A DNA stretch of 64,000 nucleotides, taken from contig CAJUIT010000003.1 of assembly GCA_910586565.1 (NCBI GenBank), forward strand, positions 62,001 to 126,000, given 5' to 3'. The position numbers and the translations under genes were made by a program. This DNA comes from an uncultured Muribaculaceae bacterium. Lineage in GTDB: Bacteria > Bacteroidota > Bacteroidia > Bacteroidales > Muribaculaceae. Under the pieces are notes generated by a model, which saw only the letters and a program-made list of their open reading frames with translations, was not told where the DNA came from and did not search any database. This document shows, in pieces, positions 56,623 to 64,000 of the stretch (the first letter of the stretch is position 1; the number at the start of each line of letters is the position of its first letter).

Positions 56623-58263
56623 TCAATACTTGATTTCGCGCACGCGCAGGCGATCGCCGGCATCGTCAACGATTGTGCGGAAATAGCGGTCGTCATAACC
56701 TCCGAAATTGGGGTAGACGGGCATTCCGTATTCCGATTTGATGAAATTATGGTCGTCGTCGGTTTTCTTGATGTTGCCGTCCATAAACTTCACCAGCAGA
56801 TAGTCACCGAGTTTCTTGTATTCAGTGGTTGCGCGTTCGGCCCAGATGTTGGCGAGGTCCTGGGTGAGCTGCGCGCATATTTCCTCATCCTCAAATTCAG
56901 GAATCTGTTCGATAGCCACACGCACATCCTCGTCGATGTCGCGTTCGAGCTGCGACTGCACCCGGCGGATGTCGGGAATCATCTGTGAATAGCGGTTGTA
57001 GGCCTGGTTGGCAACATAGTTGTTAACCCAGAAGTTGGAGTTCCAGTCGATGGTGTTGATGTCGCCGTGACCCAGTTGTGCCGGTGCTTGCTTCACCGAG
57101 CAGAACACGGGCAGATACACGTTGGTGTTGGCATCATCGGTGCCGAACCACAGCAGGCCGCGCATGTAGGTGGGGAGGTCGGAGCGCAGCTGCCCTACAA
57201 ACGAGAAACCGGTTTGCTGTGTGGCGATGGCGCGCTCGTGGGTGTATTCCTGTCCGTCGACGGTGAATGTCATCGGTCGCCAGCGGTAGGGCACCTTGTA
57301 GGGCCCGGCGCCAATGTCGTTGGTCATGTCGTAGGGGGTGTTCTCAAAATGGTCGCGCATCATCCATTTCATGTCGGTGACGGTGAGAAGCGAGTCGGGT
57401 TTCACCCACAGGGGCATAGGTTCACCTTCGGCACGGTCAATCCAGGGGAGATATTGGTCCATCCCTTTGGCAAACTTGTTGAAATAGGCCCACACACGGG
57501 CGTCGCAACCGCGCAGGGCTCCGAAGTCGGTCACACCGTAGGCTTTCGAGAAGTCAAACTCCTCATCTTTGCCGTTGAAATAGCCCTGCTTGCGCGCGAA
57601 CTTGATAACGTCGGGGCTGTAGATTGTCTCACCCGATTTATCCTTCAGGGGGAAGCGGTGGATGCGGGGGTGGTTGGCATGGCCGGCGATGTAGCCGTCG
57701 GGCACACGGCGTGCAACCCACACGGCATCTTTCCCCTGCTTCCCTTTGCCGATAAGTTCAAGAATCCAGGCTTCGTCGGGGTCGGCTATTGAGAACGATT
57801 CCCCGGTGCTGGCATAGCCGTAGGTTTTCACGAGGTCGGTCATTACCTTGAGAGCCTCACGGGCGGTTTTGGCGCGCTGCAGGGTAACGTAGATAAGCGA
57901 GCCGTAGTCAATCACACCCGTTCCCTCCAGTTCCTCGCGGCCGCCCCATGTGCTTTCGGCGATAACGAGGCCATGCTCGTTCATGTTGCCCACGGTGGCG
58001 TAGGTGTGGGGCACTTCGGGAATCTCACCGAGGGGTTTGCCGGTGTCCCACTCCACAATTTTGCGCATTGTGCCCGGAGCGTGGTCGGCGGCGGGTTGGG
58101 TGTAGAGTTCTCCGTAGAGGTTGTGGGAGTCGGCGGCGTAGGTCACCAGCACCGACCCGTCGGCAGTAGCCCCTTTGGCGGCAATCAGACTCGTGCATGC
58201 GAGAGTGTCGACGGGCAGAGCAAGCGCCATTGCCAAAAGGGTCAGCAAAAAGTTCTTCTTCAT
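56623..58263 (-). CDS. C69 family dipeptidase, secreted
   Basis: A 546-residue Ntn-hydrolase-type dipeptidase. The signal MKKNFLLTLLAMALALPVDTLA ends immediately before Cys23 in ACTSLIAAKGATADGSVL; that Cys becomes the N-terminal nucleophile. Family segments are NEHGLVIAESTWGG, YASTGESFSIADPDEAWILE, and VARRVPDGYIAGHANHPRI. It degrades peptides, probably in the periplasm. It is monocistronic, with a promoter-like TATCTTTG (minus strand, 58337-58344) about 75 bp upstream. Confidence 0.92.
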   Translation of the reverse strand: MKKNFLLTLLAMALALPVDTLACTSLIAAKGATADGSVLVTYAADSHNLYGELYTQPAADHAPGTMRKIVEWDTGKPLGEIPEVPHTYATVGNMNEHGLVIAESTWGGREELEGTGVIDYGSLIYVTLQRAKTAREALKVMTDLVKTYGYASTGESFSIADPDEAWILELIGKGKQGKDAVWVARRVPDGYIAGHANHPRIHRFPLKDKSGETIYSPDVIKFARKQGYFNGKDEEFDFSKAYGVTDFGALRGCDARVWAYFNKFAKGMDQYLPWIDRAEGEPMPLWVKPDSLLTVTDMKWMMRDHFENTPYDMTNDIGAGPYKVPYRWRPMTFTVDGQEYTHERAIATQQTGFSFVGQLRSDLPTYMRGLLWFGTDDANTNVYLPVFCSVKQAPAQLGHGDINTIDWNSNFWVNNYVANQAYNRYSQMIPDIRRVQSQLERDIDEDVRVAIEQIPEFEDEEICAQLTQDLANIWAERATTEYKKLGDYLLVKFMDGNIKKTDDDHNFIKSEYGMPVYPNFGGYDDRYFRTIVDDAGDRLRVREIKY

Positions 58264-58336
58264 TGCGTATGATGTTTTTTATAAAAGTTTAACAACCGGG
58301 TGCGCGCATCACATGCGCGTGTAAGTCACAACGTTG

Positions 58337-58344
58337 CAAAGATA
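58337..58344 (-). promoter_or_regulatory. -7 box of the C69 dipeptidase gene
   Basis: TATCTTTG on the minus strand; no good -33 TTTG at 19-21 bp. Confidence 0.5.
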
Positions 58345-58460
58345 GTGATTATTTTGCAAAAGTTTCCGGCGGCAACTGTTTGGGAGTTATTTAAAGATGT
58401 TTGACACAAATTCGTCAAAAGGGTGAACAAATGCCGTAAAGCTAACGAGATATAAAGAAT

Positions 58461-58468
58461 TATCTTTG
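58461..58468 (+). promoter_or_regulatory. -7 box of the rhamnose locus
   Basis: TATCTTTG on the plus strand, about 90 bp before the GH106-type gene. The -33 position is poor, which would fit an activator-dependent promoter. The leader contains a GC-rich hairpin (GGCCG/CGGCC). Confidence 0.5.
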
Positions 58469-58556
58469 CGTGTTGAAATTCAGATTTCAGCCATAACCTA
58501 ACGAAAGCACGAGCCGGCCGTCGGGCCGCTGCGGCACATTACCATTTCTTGTAACC

Positions 58557-61500
58557 ATGATTATTCCACAGCTAAATGTAGGGCGTACTGCAATGGCTTT
58601 TGCAGTGGCATCGCTCGCATCCTTGAGGTTGTTTGCAGCAACCGACATCACCAAACCTTCCTGGCCAACCACCCCTTCGCCCAACGACACCCGCGCCGGG
58701 CTCGAGGAGGTGTTCACCAATCCCGGTCAGGTGGCAACAGGTGTCTACTGGTATTGGATTTCGGGCAATGTGAGTCCCGAGGGTGTTGAGGCCGATGTGC
58801 GTTCGATGAAACGTGCCGGCATCACCCGTGCCTACATCGGTTGCCAGGGTCTCGGCCAGCATGAGGCTCCCCGTGGTCCCGTTTATATCCAGACCCCCGA
58901 ATGGTATGAGTGCATCCGCGCCGCCATGCGCACTGCCGCCGAGGAGGGGATTGAAATCGGGGTGTTCAACTGCCCGGGCTGGAGCCAGAGTGGCGGCCCG
59001 TGGGTTTCGCCGCAGCAGTCGCAGCGCTATCTGGTCACCGCCGAAACCGTTGTCGACGGGGGTAAGACCGTGAGCGTAGAGCTTCCGCGTCCGGCCAATT
59101 ACCTGTCGGATGTGAAGGTGCTCGCCCACCGCAAGCTCCCGTTTGCCACAGTGCGTGCCGGTGTTGATTCAATCGCGGTTGAGAACGTTACCGATGCCGC
59201 TGCCATGTTCGACGGCGACTATACCACATCGGGTGGCTTCACTGCCGACAAGGCCTCAGTCACCATCATCCCCTCGAAAAAAGATTTCACCCTCCGCTCG
59301 GTTGTGATGAAAACCGACACCCCCGTGCGTGCCGTCATCACCGTGAAGGCTCTCGTTGATGGTGAGTGGAAGGATGTGGAGACTTTCGGCGCCGACCGCA
59401 CCAACATGATGATTGAGGTGGGCTACGATGTGCTCGCACCCACTGCGGCTGCCGTGAAGGAAACGAAAGCCGACGCTTATAAGATAGATTTCCAAATCAA
59501 CTCCAATTGCCGCATCGCCGAGCTCGCCGTGAGCGAGCAGCCGGTTGTGAACGTCTATGCCGACCAGATTCTCAGCAAGATGTTCCAGACTCCGCTCCCC
59601 TTCTGGGAACAATACAAATGGGCACCCTCGGCACCCTGTGCCGCCGATGCTGTTGTTGCCGCCAACGAAGTGATTGACCTCACCGACAAGCTCGACGGCG
59701 ATAAACTCACATGGGATGCTCCTGCCGGCGAATGGGTGGTTACCCGCGCCTACATGGCTCCCACAAACATCTGCAACTCCCCGGCTCTCCCCGACGACGG
59801 CATGGGCCTTGAAATCGACCGCTGGAACCCCGATGTGCTTCGCCACCACTACGACAGTTTCATCGGCGACATTCTGCGTCATGTGCCTGCCGAGGAGCGC
59901 ACCACATGGAAATATATCGTTTCCGACAGCTACGAACGCGGAAGCCAGAATATCGGCGACGATTTCATTGAATATTTCAAAAGCCATTTCGGCTACGACC
60001 CCACACCCTATCTGCTCACATTCAACGGCACCGTGGTTGGAAGCCCCGACCTCTCGGAACGTTTCCTGTGGGATTTGCGCCGCATGATTGCCGACCGTCT
60101 GGCCTACGACCACATCGGAGGCCTCCGCGACCTCGCTAACAAAGATGGTCTGAAACTATGGCTCGAACCTTACGGACACTGGGGCTTCCCCGGCGAGTTC
60201 CTCATGTATGGCGGTCAGAGCGACGAGGTTGCCGGTGAATTCTGGAGCGAAGGCTCGCTCGGCGACATCGAGAACCGCGCGGCATCGTCGGTGGCCCACA
60301 CCTACGGCAAAGGCCGATGCTGGAGCGAATCGTTCACCTGCGGCGGCAATGAGTTCGGCCGTGCTCCGCGCACCATGAAACAGCGTGGCGACCGCTTCTT
60401 CACCGAAGGTATCAACGCCACCCTGCTGCACCTGATGATTTCTCAGCCCGACGACTCGCTGTTCCCCGGGGTCAACTGCCCCTTCGGCAACGAATTCAAC
60501 CGCAAGAACACATGGTTCAGCCAGATGGACCTCTTCACCGACTACCTCAAGCGTGCCAACCACATGCTTCAGCAGGGCAACTATGTTGCCGACGTGGCTT
60601 ATTTCATAGGTGAGAATGCACCGGTTATGACCGGTATTGTCGATCCCGCCCTCCCCGCCGGGTTCCAATATGACTTCATCAATGCCGAGGTGATTGAAAA
60701 CACCCTCTCGGCCGATGAAAACCACATTCTTTCCCTCCCTCACGGAACAACCTACCGCCTGCTTGTGCTCCCCCCGCTCAAAACAATGCGTCCCGAGCTT
60801 CTGCGCAAAATTAAGCAACTTGTTGAGAACGGAGCAGTTGTGCTCGGTCCCAAGCCGCTGCGTTCCCCCTCTTTACAGAACTATCCGCAGGCCGATGCCG
60901 AAGTGCTCGCGCTTGCCGATGAGCTTTGGGGTGTGGGTGAAGAACCGCTCACCGGAGTGCGCAAAGTTGGCAAGGGTATGATTCTCAGCGGCATGGATAT
61001 GCAGCAGGCATTCGACCTGTTGGGTGTGAAGCCCGATTTCAGCCACACTGCCGGCGCCAAGGCCGACCTCCGCTACGCCCACGTGGCAACTCCCGAACGC
61101 CACATCTATTTTGTGTCGAACCAGCAGGATGAACCCCGCGAGTTCACCGCAATTTTCCGCGAGGGCGCAGGGTTGCAGCCCGAGTTGTGGAGCGCCACCG
61201 ACGGCCGCCACCGCAACCTCCCCGCATTCTCCAATCTCAACGGTCGGGTGGGCGTTCCCATGAAGCTTGCTCCGATGGAAAGCGCGTTCATCGTGTTTGA
61301 GAAACCGGCCGCAACGCCCGTCGCACCCTCCATCGAGGCCAACTACCCCGTGGCTGAGGAATTCCTCACTGTGTCTACCCCCTGGAAGGTTGCCCTCACC
61401 CCGATGGTCGGTAAGAATCTTAACGTAACCGTCAACAAGCTCCACGACCTCACAACCGATAATGATGACTACATCCGTCACTTCTCGGGCACAGCCACCT

Positions 61501-61835
61501 ACCGCACAACCGTGAAGCTTCCCGAGCTTCCCGCAGGTAAACGCTTCGTGCTCGACCTCGGCAACGTTCGTGAAATGGCGAAAGTGAAAGTCAACGGAAA
61601 ATATGCCGGCGGCGTGTGGACCGCACCCTACACCGTCGATGTCACCGACCTGCTGAAGAAGGGTAAGAACGACATCAGCATTGAGGTGGTGACCACATGG
61701 GTGAACCGCCTGGTTGCCGACTCGGCACTTCCCGAGAATGAGCGCGACACATGGTACTACTACCACTCCATCAACCCCGACACCCCGCTCCACCCCTCGG
61801 GCCTGCTGGAGGATGTGAAGATTCTCGCCTATTGA
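58557..61835 (+). CDS. GH106-type alpha-L-rhamnosidase, secreted
   Basis: A 1092-residue exported glycosidase of the GH106 or closely related group that removes terminal L-rhamnose from plant or bacterial glycans. A signal peptide (MAFAVASLASLRLFA region) comes first, followed by LEEVFTNPGQVATGVYWYWISGN and the barrel region with acidic candidates in SDSYERGSQNI and GRCWSESFTCGGNEF. A C-terminal jelly-roll (FVLDLGNVREMAKVKVNGKYAG, trimmed) closes it. The next genes, rhaB and rhaA, support a rhamnose role. Catalytic residues are not proven here. Confidence 0.85.
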   Translation: MIIPQLNVGRTAMAFAVASLASLRLFAATDITKPSWPTTPSPNDTRAGLEEVFTNPGQVATGVYWYWISGNVSPEGVEADVRSMKRAGITRAYIGCQGLGQHEAPRGPVYIQTPEWYECIRAAMRTAAEEGIEIGVFNCPGWSQSGGPWVSPQQSQRYLVTAETVVDGGKTVSVELPRPANYLSDVKVLAHRKLPFATVRAGVDSIAVENVTDAAAMFDGDYTTSGGFTADKASVTIIPSKKDFTLRSVVMKTDTPVRAVITVKALVDGEWKDVETFGADRTNMMIEVGYDVLAPTAAAVKETKADAYKIDFQINSNCRIAELAVSEQPVVNVYADQILSKMFQTPLPFWEQYKWAPSAPCAADAVVAANEVIDLTDKLDGDKLTWDAPAGEWVVTRAYMAPTNICNSPALPDDGMGLEIDRWNPDVLRHHYDSFIGDILRHVPAEERTTWKYIVSDSYERGSQNIGDDFIEYFKSHFGYDPTPYLLTFNGTVVGSPDLSERFLWDLRRMIADRLAYDHIGGLRDLANKDGLKLWLEPYGHWGFPGEFLMYGGQSDEVAGEFWSEGSLGDIENRAASSVAHTYGKGRCWSESFTCGGNEFGRAPRTMKQRGDRFFTEGINATLLHLMISQPDDSLFPGVNCPFGNEFNRKNTWFSQMDLFTDYLKRANHMLQQGNYVADVAYFIGENAPVMTGIVDPALPAGFQYDFINAEVIENTLSADENHILSLPHGTTYRLLVLPPLKTMRPELLRKIKQLVENGAVVLGPKPLRSPSLQNYPQADAEVLALADELWGVGEEPLTGVRKVGKGMILSGMDMQQAFDLLGVKPDFSHTAGAKADLRYAHVATPERHIYFVSNQQDEPREFTAIFREGAGLQPELWSATDGRHRNLPAFSNLNGRVGVPMKLAPMESAFIVFEKPAATPVAPSIEANYPVAEEFLTVSTPWKVALTPMVGKNLNVTVNKLHDLTTDNDDYIRHFSGTATYRTTVKLPELPAGKRFVLDLGNVREMAKVKVNGKYAGGVWTAPYTVDVTDLLKKGKNDISIEVVTTWVNRLVADSALPENERDTWYYYHSINPDTPLHPSGLLEDVKILAY

Positions 61836-61906
61836 ATTGAGTTTGACAGCCGCGCAGGCGGCAACCCTCATAATCGAAACCAATCACATTAAATCTGACC
61901 ATTGAA

Positions 61907-63331
61907 ATGGCAAATTATTTAGCGATAGACCTCGGTGCTACTTCCGGTCGCACCATCCTCGGTTCTCTCACCGAAAAGGGACTTGAGTTGGAAGAGCTCA
62001 CCCGTTTTCCCAACAGCATCGTGCGCCACGGCGGCCGTTGCTATTGGGATATATGGCATCTCTATGAGGAGATGCTGCGCGGCCTGCGTGAGGCCGCGGC
62101 CCGCAAAGTGGAAATCACATCGATAGGTATCGACACCTGGGGTGTCGACTTCGTGCTGGTAGGTGCCGACGGCCACATTCTCGGCTCACCGCGCAGCTAT
62201 CGCGACACTCACACCGACGGTGAGCCCGAGCGTTATTTCGCCGAAAAGCTCCCCGCCAAACGTGTTTATGAGCTCACCGGCATTCAGGTGATGCCCTTCA
62301 ATTCGCTGTTCCAGTTCTCGGCTCTTCGCCGTGCCGGTTCGCCGGTGCTCGATATTGCCGACAAAATTCTTTTCCTCCCCGATGCCTTGAGCTTCCTGCT
62401 CACCGGCAATATGGTGACGGAGTATACAATGGCATCGACCTCTCAGATGGTCAATGCTTCCACACGGAAGCTCGAACCTGAGATTCTCGAGACTCTCGGC
62501 CTCTCAACCGACCGTTTCGGCCGAGAGGTAATGCCGGGCGAAAAGGTGGGTGTGCTCACCCCCGAGATTCAGTCGCTCACCGGGTTAGGTGCAATCCCCG
62601 TTGTGGCGGTTGCTGGCCACGACACCGGTTCGGCAGTGGCAGCCGTTCCCGCCACCGACCGCAATTTCGCTTATCTCAGCTCGGGCACATGGAGCCTGAT
62701 GGGTATTGAAATCGACACCCCGATTATCAACGAGCGTTCGCAGGCCGAGAACTTCACCCACGAAGGTGGTGTGGAGGGCACAATCCGTTTCCTCAAAAAC
62801 ATCTGTGGCATGTGGCTGCTTGAACGCTGCCGCGAGGAGTGGAAGCGTCAGGGGCTTGAAACCGACTATTCCAAACTCGTGCAGATGGCCCGGGATGCCG
62901 AGGCTTTCCCATCCACCATCTTCCCCGATGACCCCTGCTTCGCCAACCCCGCCAACATGATTACCGCTATCGAGACATATTGCCGCGAATCGGGTCAGCC
63001 TGTGCCGCAAACACAGGGTGAATTCACCGTGTGCATCTACCGCAGTCTTGCCAAGCGCTATGCGCAGGTGTTCGAGCTCCTGAAGAGCTTCGCGCCCTTT
63101 GAAATCAATCGTCTGCATGTTATCGGAGGCGGTTCGCGCAACGATTTCCTCAACCAGATGACGGCTGATGCCATCGGTGTCGACGTTATAGCCGGTCCGG
63201 TGGAATGCACCGCCGCAGGCAACATCATGGTGCAGGCCAAAGCTGCAGGTGAGGTGGCTGACCTTGCCGACATGCGCCGTGCCATCGCCCGCGTAACTCC
63301 GGTGAAAGTGTTCCATCCCCGGAAAAGCTGA
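61907..63331 (+). CDS. rhaB: Rhamnulokinase
   Basis: A 474-residue FGGY-type sugar kinase that phosphorylates L-rhamnulose. The N-terminal phosphate loop is AIDLGATSGRTILG (about residues 6-19). Other family segments are IGIDTWGVDFVLVG, VAGHDTGSAVAAVPA and LHVIGGGSRNDFLNQMTA. It lies 71 bp after the GH106-type gene and about 190 bp before rhaA on the same strand, so it belongs to the rhamnose pathway. Confidence 0.95.
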   Translation: MANYLAIDLGATSGRTILGSLTEKGLELEELTRFPNSIVRHGGRCYWDIWHLYEEMLRGLREAAARKVEITSIGIDTWGVDFVLVGADGHILGSPRSYRDTHTDGEPERYFAEKLPAKRVYELTGIQVMPFNSLFQFSALRRAGSPVLDIADKILFLPDALSFLLTGNMVTEYTMASTSQMVNASTRKLEPEILETLGLSTDRFGREVMPGEKVGVLTPEIQSLTGLGAIPVVAVAGHDTGSAVAAVPATDRNFAYLSSGTWSLMGIEIDTPIINERSQAENFTHEGGVEGTIRFLKNICGMWLLERCREEWKRQGLETDYSKLVQMARDAEAFPSTIFPDDPCFANPANMITAIETYCRESGQPVPQTQGEFTVCIYRSLAKRYAQVFELLKSFAPFEINRLHVIGGGSRNDFLNQMTADAIGVDVIAGPVECTAAGNIMVQAKAAGEVADLADMRRAIARVTPVKVFHPRKS

Positions 63332-63340
63332 GAGCAATAA

Positions 63341-63375
63341 GAAGTCAGAAGTCAGAAATAAGAAGTCAGTGGTCA
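63341..63375 (+). repeat. Period-7 array between rhaB and rhaA
   Basis: GAAGTCA, GAAGTCA, GAAATAA, GAAGTCA, GTGGTCA. Confidence 0.7.
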
Positions 63376-63393
63376 GCGCTTCTCGTCGTTAAC

Positions 63394-63438
63394 GACCCTA
63401 ATGACCCTAAAGACTTTAAAGACCTTAACGACTCTAAC
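63394..63438 (+). repeat. Period-9 array between rhaB and rhaA
   Basis: Five units in one orientation: GACCCTAAT, GACCCTAAA, GACTTTAAA, GACCTTAAC, GACTCTAAC. Confidence 0.75.
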
Positions 63439-63517
63439 GCCTCTGAAGCCTTGCCACTTATAACCTTTCTCTCCCCCTCAAACCAAAACAACTAATCATT
63501 CAAATAAAAAACAAACC

Positions 63518-64000
63518 ATGAACACCAAGCAAATCGAACAAGCCTACGAAATTGCAAAACAGCGTTACGCCGAACTCGGAATTGACACCGACAAGGCTCT
63601 CGATACACTCCAGAAAGTGCAGATTTCTCTCCACTGCTGGCAAACCGACGACGTTGCAGGTTTTGAATCAGCAGGCGACCTCACCGGCGGCATCCAGGCA
63701 ACCGGCAATTATCCCGGCAAAGCACGCAACATCGACGAAGTGCGCGCCGACCTCCTCAAAGTGTGCTCGATGCTCGGCGGCAACCACCGCATCAACCTCC
63801 ATGAAATCTATGGTGAATTCGGCGGCCAGAAAGTCGACCGCGACCAGGTTGAGGTTAAGCATTTCCAGGGATGGATTGACTGGGCCAAAGCCAACAACCT
63901 CAAGCTCGACTTCAACTCCACCTCATTCTCTCACCCCAAATCGGGCAGCCTTTCGCTCAGCAACCCCGATAAATCGGTGCGCGATTTCTGGATTGAACAC
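63518..64000 (+). CDS. rhaA: L-rhamnose isomerase, N-terminal part
   Basis: The frame opens at ATG 63518 and runs off the window end, giving 161 residues. It begins MNTKQIEQAYEIAKQRYAEL and contains TLQKVQISLHCWQTDDVAGF, GGIQATGNYPGKARN and NHRINLHEIYGE, all typical of RhaA, which converts L-rhamnose to L-rhamnulose. Metal-binding residues lie further downstream, outside the window. With rhaB and the GH106-type enzyme it forms a rhamnose-use locus; the aldolase and transporter would be expected beyond the edge. Confidence 0.94.
   Translation, partial: MNTKQIEQAYEIAKQRYAELGIDTDKALDTLQKVQISLHCWQTDDVAGFESAGDLTGGIQATGNYPGKARNIDEVRADLLKVCSMLGGNHRINLHEIYGEFGGQKVDRDQVEVKHFQGWIDWAKANNLKLDFNSTSFSHPKSGSLSLSNPDKSVRDFWIEH

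Overview
The window reads as chromosomal DNA of a Bacteroidota gut-type bacterium, most likely order Bacteroidales and perhaps Muribaculaceae (the family is inference). The signs are the Bacteroidota promoter pattern (TTTG, 19-20 bp, TAnnTTTG) in front of many genes, absence of strong Shine-Dalgarno sites, lipoproteins with acidic residues just after the lipid-bearing Cys, large secreted proteins with Por/type IX-like C-terminal tails, and Bacteroidales-typical genes (DUF4143 ATPase, DUF4491, DUF4834, YeiH, GH106). Most of it is housekeeping and accessory metabolism. I see no prophage, transposase, CRISPR array or rRNA operon.

Layout. 0-3.7 kb: end of an unknown gene, a small lipoprotein, a Crp/Fnr-type regulator overlapping a HAD phosphatase, and aroB. 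4-5.6 kb: a DUF4143 ATPase with a palindrome over its promoter, then a structured intergenic repeat. 5.6-9.9 kb (minus): pfkA; a phospholipid operon psd-pssA-DUF4834-DUF2461; tRNA-Asp. 10-14 kb (minus): coaX - outer-membrane protein - lptC - CNNM/CBS protein. 14.1-15.3 kb: mtnN-luxS (activated methyl cycle, AI-2). 15.6-19.5 kb: a membrane protein, a cytidylate-kinase-like protein, bioB and a formylglycine-enzyme-fold lipoprotein. 19.7-22.6 kb: trkA-trkH potassium uptake. 22.8 kb: SRP RNA. 23.2-30.1 kb (minus): an RND efflux operon (adaptor, pump, outer-membrane channel) ending in an LpxA-like acyltransferase. 30.6-35 kb and 43.4-45.8 kb: two large secreted modular proteins. 36-39.8 kb: a 57-residue membrane protein overlapping a Skp-like lipoprotein, pepD, a muramidase-like protein, DUF4491. 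40-47.2 kb: ansA, metG, an iron alcohol dehydrogenase. 47.4-53.6 kb: YeiH-type transporter, S41 protease and mfd. 53.6-55 kb: three tandem paralogous lipoproteins with poly-Asp tracts. 55.2-56.5 kb: queF and queC (queuosine). 56.6-58.3 kb: a C69 dipeptidase. 58.6-64 kb: a rhamnose locus (GH106-type alpha-L-rhamnosidase, rhaB, start of rhaA).

The most unusual content is between genes. (1) Two inverted copies, 50 kb apart, of a ~185-195 bp structured element with a large imperfect hairpin and a second hairpin showing a compensatory base-pair change. (2) Seven copies of a ~40 bp element centred on a 20-bp palindrome. (3) Short tandem arrays of period 7 (GAAGTCA) and period 9 (GACCYTAAM) that often sit with the palindrome; one period-7 array supplies the last codons of a gene. 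(4) A/C-rich leader repeats directly before several start codons. Further candidates are a promoter-plus-terminator unit with no gene (possible small RNA, 35.45-35.52 kb) and inverted repeats lying over the -33 boxes of the DUF4143 and efflux promoters.
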